Shown: positions 7,501 through 11,631 of the stretch, piece by piece
How positions within the stretch are numbered: position 1 is the first letter of the stretch
Layout of the letters: each line of letters opens with the position of its first letter
Assembly (NCBI GenBank): GCA_014885115.2
Contig: WKLE02003001.1
Location: 1-11,631, forward strand
Origin: Asterionellopsis glacialis
Taxonomy: Eukaryota; Bacillariophyta; Plagiogrammaphyceae; Rhaphoneidales; Asterionellopsidaceae
Length of the DNA stretch: 11,631 nucleotides
Direction of reading: 5' to 3'
Notes under the pieces: generated by a model
Databases searched by the model: none
The model's input: only the letters and a program-made list of their open reading frames with translations
Told to the model about the DNA's origin: nothing
Made by a program: the position numbers and the translations under genes

Positions 7501-8961
7501 CATATTGATGCATCAGGTTACGACGGGTGGAATGCTTGGATAGGATTGGACGACAAATCACCCCAGGCATCCTCGCCTGCCTCTGTTGGCAGTAAGAAAG
7601 AACCTAAAATTGGGAAGAACCGCCCATCAGTCCATGCGTTTTCGCCTCGGCCATCACCAACCGACACAATAACTTGGAAGCAAGAAAAACCTTCTGGCTT
7701 TTCTGCTGTATCAAGTGGTGCCAAGGCTGCTATTCGAGCAAATCCACTTATGCGACATAAAGTACCTCGAGTCCATGAGGGCTTTTTACACTCATACAAC
7801 AAAATTCGGAAAGAACTTTGGTTGGCTATTTTACCAGTGTTACAACGGCAGCTTTCTAAATCAGTAATGTTAGCTATGACAACTCCCCGGTGCTCATCCT
7901 ATCAAGGAAACCATGCGGCTGATGGTGGAAAAGATAATACTGAACGTCCGTTGGCATTACCCAAGATTTATATTACAGGGCACAGTCTTGGTGGTTCGTT
8001 GGGGCAGCTTCTGGCCTTGGATCTTTCTAGTAATTGTGAATTGGTAATTCAAAATGCACAGAGAGCTACCACGACCGAAGACGAAGTGTTTACTTTGGCT
8101 GGATTTGAGGAACCTTCACTAGCACCGCCTCCGCCAATTCCTCCACCACATCGTGTCGATGGTGGCAGACGAGAAGAATCTTCCGACACTATCTTTCAAG
8201 ACTCCACGGATGTTCCAATCAATGAAAACTATTCCTCTCCATTTCAAAATGTCCGCAAACACTTCTTTACAGATGAAGTATGGAACGATGGCCTAATGGG
8301 CAGCCGTCACCAGCATGATGATGACCATGATAATGCACCCAACAAACTATATTTACAACCACCCATAGCATTGTATAGTTATGGTCAACCACGTGTAGGC
8401 AATCGTGCATTTGCCAAGTTGTACAAACAAAGAGTACCACATACATTCCGTGTTGTGAACGAGGGTGATATCACAACATCTCTACCAAACTTGGCTATGA
8501 GTGGTGGCTTTTACAAACATGCTGGATTAGAAGTGATGTTGGATGAAGGTTGCACTGGTAATATTTTGGTGGGACCTACAATTGTTGAAACATTATTTCG
8601 ATTTTCCAAGGTTAGGACAAGTGTGACTGCCCATGCATTGGAACGATATCGTGAATGTCTTGAAAGTTCATTGGGACCAGATGAATTACTTGAATATTAC
8701 AATGTAAGTCTTGCTGTTTATTGTTGTTGATGTTGGTGGTTGATCTATGTCAACTTCAATTGTACTTACAACCTTTTTCTTTACATACTTTTGCATTGTT
8801 ATTTAAAGGCGCATGGTTTGGATGGTACTCATTCACATTCTCGTTCTTCTATAGATCCTGGTTGTGGTAATGGTATTACAGGTGTTATTCCTATGAGTGC
8901 AGCTAAAGCAAAACTGCCGGATTGGGTAACACAAATTAGGCGTTCAGATGCTGGTAATTAA
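3448..8961 (+). CDS. Wntless/TMEM181-like membrane protein fused to a class 3 (DAG-type) lipase, four exons
   Basis: Model: join(3448-6940, 7064-7148, 7239-8703, 8809-8961), 5,196 nt, 1,731 aa. Every junction is GT-AG with matching phase. The first joins G|TA into Val1165, the second joins TT|T into Phe1193, the third falls between codons. The donors are GTAAGT or GTACGT, and retaining any intron brings in an in-frame stop. The product has four parts: an acidic disordered N-terminus (1-370), TM1 plus a lumenal domain (371-666), seven more TMs (667-1063), and a cytosolic lipase-3 domain (about 1165-1680) with a short tail. In overall layout it resembles animal sn-1 diacylglycerol lipases (membrane anchor plus cytosolic lipase), but the membrane part is of Wntless type rather than four simple TMs. 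Likely role: membrane-bound hydrolysis of diacylglycerol or a related lipid in the endomembrane system or plasma membrane, possibly controlled by a ligand or cargo. Two separate genes are possible but unlikely: only about 110 bases would divide them, and the lipase would lose its start. Confidence 0.85.
4558..6640 (+). other. Domain: Wntless/TMEM181-like (GOST) lumenal domain and 8 TMs
   Basis: TM1 is about 371-387. A lumenal domain of about 280 residues follows, with several cysteines and three N-glycosylation sequons (NAT, NCS, NLT). Seven helices come next, at about 667-688, 743-763, 780-799, 883-902, 926-944, 971-991 and 1047-1063. This 1+7 topology is that of Wntless and TMEM181. Landmarks also line up with what I recall of Wntless: WLCLFQGLR at the end of TM4, LPKLF entering TM5, LRKEPF before TM7, and LPSRSFFEDE just after TM8. 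Family members carry or sense cargo in Golgi, endosome and plasma membrane. The loop between TM4 and TM5 (about 800-880) is longer than usual and basic, then Tyr/Gly-rich. The family call rests on remembered similarity and topology, not on a search. Confidence 0.7.
6941..7063 (+). other. Intron 1 of the fusion gene (123 nt, phase 1), at the membrane/lipase boundary
   Basis: The donor is CAG|GTAAGT and the acceptor TTCTTTATAG after a pyrimidine-rich tract. Joining G at 6940 to TA at 7064 restores the frame and yields the class 3 lipase N-terminal segment (ETACWLLEASW). The intron sits between TM8 and the lipase domain. If retained, TGA at 6949-6951 ends the protein three residues later, giving a lipase-free 1,167-aa membrane protein. 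Confidence 0.88.
7064..8703 (+). other. Domain: class 3 lipase (exons 2 and 3)
   Basis: Exon 2 (85 nt) encodes the family's N-terminal helix (ETACWLLEASWQSYYSP). In exon 3 come FRGT (1242-1245, oxyanion region), VHEGF (1371-1375), the nucleophile elbow GHSLGG (1440-1445, Ser1442), GQPRVGN (1575-1581), RVVNEGD with the acid Asp1603, and TAHALERY with the likely catalytic His1658. The set is complete, so an active serine hydrolase is expected. By family and membrane context, the likely substrates are diacylglycerol or similar glycerolipids. Two segments are unusually long: about 125 residues between FRGT and VHEGF, and about 130 between Ser1442 and GQPRVGN, the latter with a proline run (PPPPIPPPH) and His/Asp clusters. 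These look like disordered surface insertions that could gate the active site. Confidence 0.88.
7149..7238 (+). other. Intron 2 of the fusion gene (90 nt, phase 2)
   Basis: The donor is GTACGT and the acceptor TTCTTGCGTAG, preceded by a pyrimidine-rich stretch. Two exon bases (TT) plus T from exon 3 make Phe1193 and continue into APGRMSLENIG, the expected next part of a class 3 lipase. Retention meets TGA at 7171-7173. A GTAG donor four bases downstream would break the phase. Confidence 0.85.
8704..8808 (+). other. Intron 3 of the fusion gene (105 nt, phase 0)
   Basis: The donor is AAT|GTAAGT and the acceptor TTATTTAAAG|GCG. The frame continues from LLEYYN into a 50-residue Gly/Ser/His-rich C-terminal tail (8809-8961) that ends in an amphipathic DWVTQIRR segment. 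If retained, TGA at 8728-8730 would replace the tail with eight residues but leave the catalytic triad intact. Confidence 0.85.
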
Positions 8962-9235
8962 AAAGAAATGCTCCTTGTAATAATATTATAATATTATAAT
9001 GCTGAACAGCAACATTTTTTAGGGAAATGGTAAAAAAAAAGGGTTACCCAGTTGAAGGTCAATGTCATAAAGGATTCTAACCGGATATTTTTAACTACCG
9101 ATTTTAACATGCAAGGATTGTAAATTATTTATCCGTAAGAAATTTATTTTCACGATTAGAATTCCGTAAATAGAAGTATAAAAAGCCCCCTCCGGTAGTA
9201 AAAAAAAGGGAAATTACCCAACTTTTTTTACAATT
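8962..9235. other. 3' flank of the fusion gene, AT microsatellite, low-complexity DNA
   Basis: Right after the stop come an A-rich stretch and an ATTATA-type microsatellite (8978-9000). It is followed by two A-run/GGG-TTACCC segments, at about 9031-9050 and 9200-9220, that look like diverged copies of the sequence at the joints of the tandem repeat downstream. A TATAAAAA string lies at 9177-9184. No gene is visible. No AATAAA is seen close to the stop; the poly(A) signal is probably degenerate, within the AT-rich tract. Confidence 0.5.
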
Positions 9236-9380
9236 GGAATCTTTCCGTACCGTACTGGAGACGTCTGTAGAATTGTATGCCAAAAAATCCTTACCCAACT
9301 TTTTACCAAAGGAATCTTTCCGTACCGGAGACGTCTGTAGAATTGTACGCCAAAAAATCCTTACCCAACTTTTTACCAAA
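9236..9380. repeat. Tandem duplication, 75 bp + 70 bp
   Basis: Copy 1 (9236-9310) and copy 2 (9311-9380) both begin GGAATCTTTCCGTAC and end TTACCCAACTTTTTACCAAA. They differ only by a 5-bp indel (an extra CGTAC in copy 1) and two T/C changes. A third start (GGAAT) follows at 9381, and a diverged copy of the end motif (TTACCCAACTTTTTTT) precedes copy 1 at 9214, 77 bases before the next one. The array is therefore a recent duplication within an older repeat. Frames crossing it on both strands are artefacts of the repeat. Confidence 0.9.
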
Positions 9381-9854
9381 GGAATATGGGAGAAAATAAC
9401 GCTTACAGTTCACATGGAATCTTGATTTCGCGGAATTCTATGATTGCTAGGGAGTGGTATAATAGCAATACAGTAATATACATAAGTAGTGGTGGTGAAT
9501 TAGACAGAAATTCGATATGCGAAGCGAACCCCTGGTGTCAAAGAGCTGACAACCTGCAGCTGGTTCGCAATAAATCACACGGACAGGTCAGTTGAAGAAA
9601 GATTTTCAAAACTTTTGCCTGTCTCTCCAAAAAAGATATCCATCGAACATACCTAGGGAGTACGACGAGAAGACCGCAAAACCTTCAAAGAAATTCTCAC
9701 GAGAACACTCTGCTAAAGCGTATCTTTTGTGTTTTAATCCGAGAAGAACGGTTTCAATTTTGATCCCATCACCCTTCCTACAGTATCTATCCATCTCTAA
9801 TAGATATTACTTTTGCCAATCAAAATCATTATCAGAAAATCTGTCATCATCATC
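9381..9854. other. Non-coding region upstream of the small plastid-type gene
   Basis: About 470 bases without a convincing gene; open frames at 9386-9595 and 9592-9858 have no recognisable protein features. The stretch should hold the promoter and 5' UTR of the gene at 9855. A CCAAT box lies at 9815-9819, and an inverted pair TATCTAT/ATAGATA at 9784-9790 and 9800-9806. An ATC triplet repeat runs straight into the start codon. Confidence 0.5.
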
Positions 9855-10559
9855 ATGAAGTTTGTTTCAATTTTTATTCTTTCCGCTCTCACTACTAGCA
9901 TTGAAGGATTTTCAACAATGTTGTCTCCACCCTTTGGAGTATCATCCTCAACTGCTCTTTCTTCGTATACGGAAAAATTCGAAAAGGCTGTCGAATGTGC
10001 AGAAAAGTATGGAATGTGTGACATCGATGAGCTTGAAGCTCTTGCCAATGGTACGTAGGCTTTACTGTCGTACGAAAAGGAAAAGCAGCAATGGAATGTA
10101 GTACTAGTCACTACTTGCGAGAAAAACTGAGATAGTCGAAATGTTACAGCATTGTTTAGAACACTTTGTGTTGTGTAACTAGACAATACAACCCGAAAAC
10201 TGACGATACCCCTGTGACCCACATTTAGATAAGATGTTGTCCACTAACTTGTCCTTTCTTTTGGAACCGAACTTCCCTTTTTTGGTTGTTATTTCCTTAT
10301 CGTACGTGTACTATGCTCGGTTCTTCCAATAAATTGTTTAACATGTAATGAAATAGATCTTGAAGAATTTCAAGGTAATTATTTTGAACATGAAGATATT
10401 GCCTATGAAGAACGTGAAATTGAAGATCGTCAAGAACTTGCAGATGTTTTAAAGTTACAAGCTGAATTGCAATCGAAAACACATCATTTAAAAGAAGCTA
10501 ACCTCTTTGCATCAGATGTTCATGATGAAGTTGATAATTTCCCTGAACCAATCTCGTAA
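9855..10559 (+). CDS. Small acidic protein with a plastid-type presequence, two exons, function unknown
   Basis: Model: join(9855-10050, 10357-10559), 399 nt, 132 aa. The donor is GTACGT and the acceptor GAAATAG; G|AT forms Asp66 and the frame then runs cleanly to TAA. Residues 1-18 form a hydrophobic signal peptide. Phe19 follows, with a Ser/Pro/Thr-rich, acid-poor stretch to about residue 37. This fits the bipartite ER-then-transit presequence of diatom plastid proteins, where an aromatic residue follows the signal cleavage site. The mature part is acidic and mostly helical, with a Cys pair (C48-x6-C55), a FEKAVECAEKYGMCDIDELEAL helix region, an EEREIEDRQELADVLKLQAEL helix and an ANLFASDVHDE segment. 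I do not recognise the family with certainty. A distant resemblance to the Calvin-cycle regulator CP12 (Cys pair followed by an acidic D-x-x-EL helix) is too weak to name it. ATG 9855 is the first ATG of this frame. Confidence 0.8.
10051..10356 (+). other. Intron of the small plastid-type gene (306 nt, phase 1)
   Basis: This is by far the longest intron in the window. A stop (TAG 10056-10058) follows the donor almost at once, so unspliced RNA would give a 67-residue fragment. It contains a nested hairpin: outer arms GTTACA (10143-10148) and TGTAAC (10174-10179), inner arms AACAC (10160-10164) and GTGTT (10168-10172). The acceptor side has a weak pyrimidine tract. Confidence 0.78.
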
Positions 10560-11006
10560 AAAAATATATTACACATAAATGCACATGCAGCACATAACAA
10601 GGAAAAATAAGGGAAAGGTTTCGATTTTAACTTAAGGTACTGCTGCGTGAAGAGGCATTTTCGAAAAGATTGGAATATAAATCGGGAGGAAGATATTCAG
10701 GATGGCCACCTACGTCAGGCTGCAGACTAGGATAACATTATAAGAAAGAAATAGTATGTTTTCACATGGCACAATACGTAGTCTTCCGTAGAGTTCAAGA
10801 TATGCAATAGTGTGTTCAATGACGAAGACGGCCAATTTGGCCCCGTTCGCTTAACCAAAATCGCTGAATATGGCCAAACTTTAGCCCTGTTCAGGGCTTA
10901 AAAAAAAACGGTTAAGGCTTCAACGGATTGGCGTTAATGTTACTAATTCTAACAATAATAGTATGTTATTTTATAGGCACTTGTTTAAAATATGGGTACA
11001 CAATAT
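10560..11006. other. Convergent intergenic region
   Basis: This is the space between the 3' ends of two genes that face each other. It has no open frame of note, an A-rich start that may serve for polyadenylation of the plus-strand gene, and the structured inverted-repeat block at 10830-10926. Read on the minus strand, an ATAAAATAAC string at about 10963-10972 could serve polyadenylation of the coiled-coil gene. Confidence 0.5.
10830..10926. repeat. Nested inverted repeats
   Basis: Three elements are packed into about 97 bases. The first is a perfect palindrome, GGCCAA-T-TTGGCC (10830-10842), with another GGCCAA at 10872-10877. The second is a hairpin, AGCCCTG-TT-CAGGGCT (10883-10898), followed by a nine-A run. 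The third is an outer inverted pair, CTTAACC (10850-10856) and GGTTAAG (10910-10916), whose flanks also match loosely (CCGTT on the left, AACGG on the right). It may be a small MITE-like remnant or a structured 3' boundary between convergent genes. Confidence 0.6.
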
Positions 11007-11631
11007 TCACAGAACAACGCAACCACATCCTTGAGCAACCTTTTTTTGTTTTTGATTCTGGTTCACATTGCTGATTTCTTTCTTTATATTGTTGCTTTCT
11101 TTTGTACTTGGTACGTTTTGTGATTTGACATCTTGCTGTCGAACGTATGGGGGGTCAACGTATTTGGATAATAATTTTCTTGGTTCTTCTTGAGTTCTTT
11201 GGGAAGCTGACAGCTCGCCTTCTTCTTCCAAGATTGAAAGCACCTGTGTTAATTCTTCACTAGTCTCTTTTTCGTAAATCTTTCGCTTAATCTTTTTAAA
11301 TTCTTGTATGAAGGCTTCTCGCTTCTCCTCTGCTTTACATCTCAGCTCATCTACTGTTTCTGATGCTTGCGATAATTCTTCACTTAAAACTGAACTTATA
11401 ACTGAGTCATCTTCGTCTTGACTAACTTGCCCTGGGGTGCCTCTACCATTGGTAATCGCCCATCGAAGCATCCTATTTTGTTCATCCATCTTTTCGATTT
11501 TTTGCTGCAAGGCTAAGGCTTCTAGTTCAGATTTTGATGACATATGCTCCTCCTCCTTAAAGTCCTGAGAAAGCTTCTCAATTGCCTTTTCCACTTCTTC
11601 CGGAGTTTTCAATGCGGTCCAGATGGCTTTG
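11007..11631 (-). CDS. Coiled-coil protein with C-terminal CaaX prenylation motif (partial, 5' end outside window)
   Basis: The minus-strand frame is open from the right edge to TGA at 11007-11009, giving about 208 codons. It has no start of its own: the frame runs on past the codon at 11610-11612 (TTG) into KAIWTAL at the edge, so this is the 3' part of a longer gene or a last exon. The protein is highly charged and helical, with heptad-like Glu/Lys/Leu stretches (EALALQQKIEKMDEQNRML, and the KREAFIQEFKKIKRKIYEK region), an acidic Ser-rich linker (SQDEDDSVISSVLSEE) and a Lys/Gln-rich C-terminus ending GCGCVVL. CVVL is a CaaX box; a final Leu favours geranylgeranyltransferase I, and the Cys two residues earlier could be palmitoylated. 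Together with the basic run before it, this predicts tethering to the cytosolic face of a membrane, as in small GTPases, although no GTPase motifs occur in the visible part. The family is not recognised. Confidence 0.85.
   Translation of the reverse strand, partial: KAIWTALKTPEEVEKAIEKLSQDFKEEEHMSSKSELEALALQQKIEKMDEQNRMLRWAITNGRGTPGQVSQDEDDSVISSVLSEELSQASETVDELRCKAEEKREAFIQEFKKIKRKIYEKETSEELTQVLSILEEEGELSASQRTQEEPRKLLSKYVDPPYVRQQDVKSQNVPSTKESNNIKKEISNVNQNQKQKKVAQGCGCVVL

Noticed and set aside
9125..9595. Open frames on both strands (9125-9379 minus, 9234-9425 plus, 9386-9595 plus)
   Set aside because: The first two are created by the tandem duplication, which repeats the same residues. The third has no homologous features and ends without a plausible gene structure.
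9855..10559. Naming the small plastid-type protein CP12
   Set aside because: Only one Cys pair and a loosely similar acidic helix are present; the AWD-x-VEE motif and the C-terminal Cys pair are absent.
10883..10909. Hairpin plus A/T run as a bacterial-type terminator
   Set aside because: The A run follows the stem on the plus strand, and on the minus strand the T run precedes it, so the geometry is wrong. The introns also show that this is eukaryotic nuclear DNA.

Overview
The window looks like nuclear DNA of a unicellular stramenopile alga, most likely a diatom. It is moderately AT-rich, has short GT-AG introns (90, 105, 123 and 306 nt), and has no bacterial operon or ribosome-binding-site logic. 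One small gene starts with a signal peptide followed by a Phe-led Ser/Pro-rich segment, the layout of diatom plastid-targeting presequences. The organism call is inference; nothing in the window names the species.

Layout, left to right. (1) 311-2098 (+): an intronless 595-aa protein with a C3HC4 RING finger, a second Cys/His cluster and a C-terminal MYND-like zinc finger, probably a ubiquitin ligase or adaptor. Its leader carries two upstream reading frames. (2) 2099-3447: about 1.3 kb without a convincing gene, holding a poly(A) signal, short repeats and TGACGT motifs ahead of the next gene. (3) 3448-8961 (+): the centrepiece, a four-exon gene whose splice sites and phases join two long reading frames into one 1,731-aa protein. 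It has an acidic disordered N-terminus, a Wntless/TMEM181-like membrane module (one TM, a lumenal Cys/N-glycan domain, then seven TMs) and a cytosolic class 3 (diacylglycerol-lipase-like) lipase with a complete Ser-Asp-His set. (4) 8962-9854: non-coding DNA with an AT microsatellite and a recent 70/75-bp tandem duplication. (5) 9855-10559 (+): a two-exon gene for a 132-aa acidic protein, probably plastid-targeted, function unknown. (6) 10560-11006: convergent intergenic DNA with a compact set of nested inverted repeats. (7) 11007-11631 (-): the 3' end of a gene running off the right edge, coding for a coiled-coil protein with a CaaX (CVVL) prenylation tail.

The genes do not form a pathway. 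The main discovery candidate is the fusion of a Wntless/GOST-type membrane protein with a lipid hydrolase. It suggests a protein that couples cargo or ligand sensing in the secretory/endosomal system to local production of lipid messengers. The intron at the domain junction could uncouple the two halves if retained. A further theme is translational control: both large genes have a tiny out-of-frame upstream ATG frame that overlaps the main start codon.
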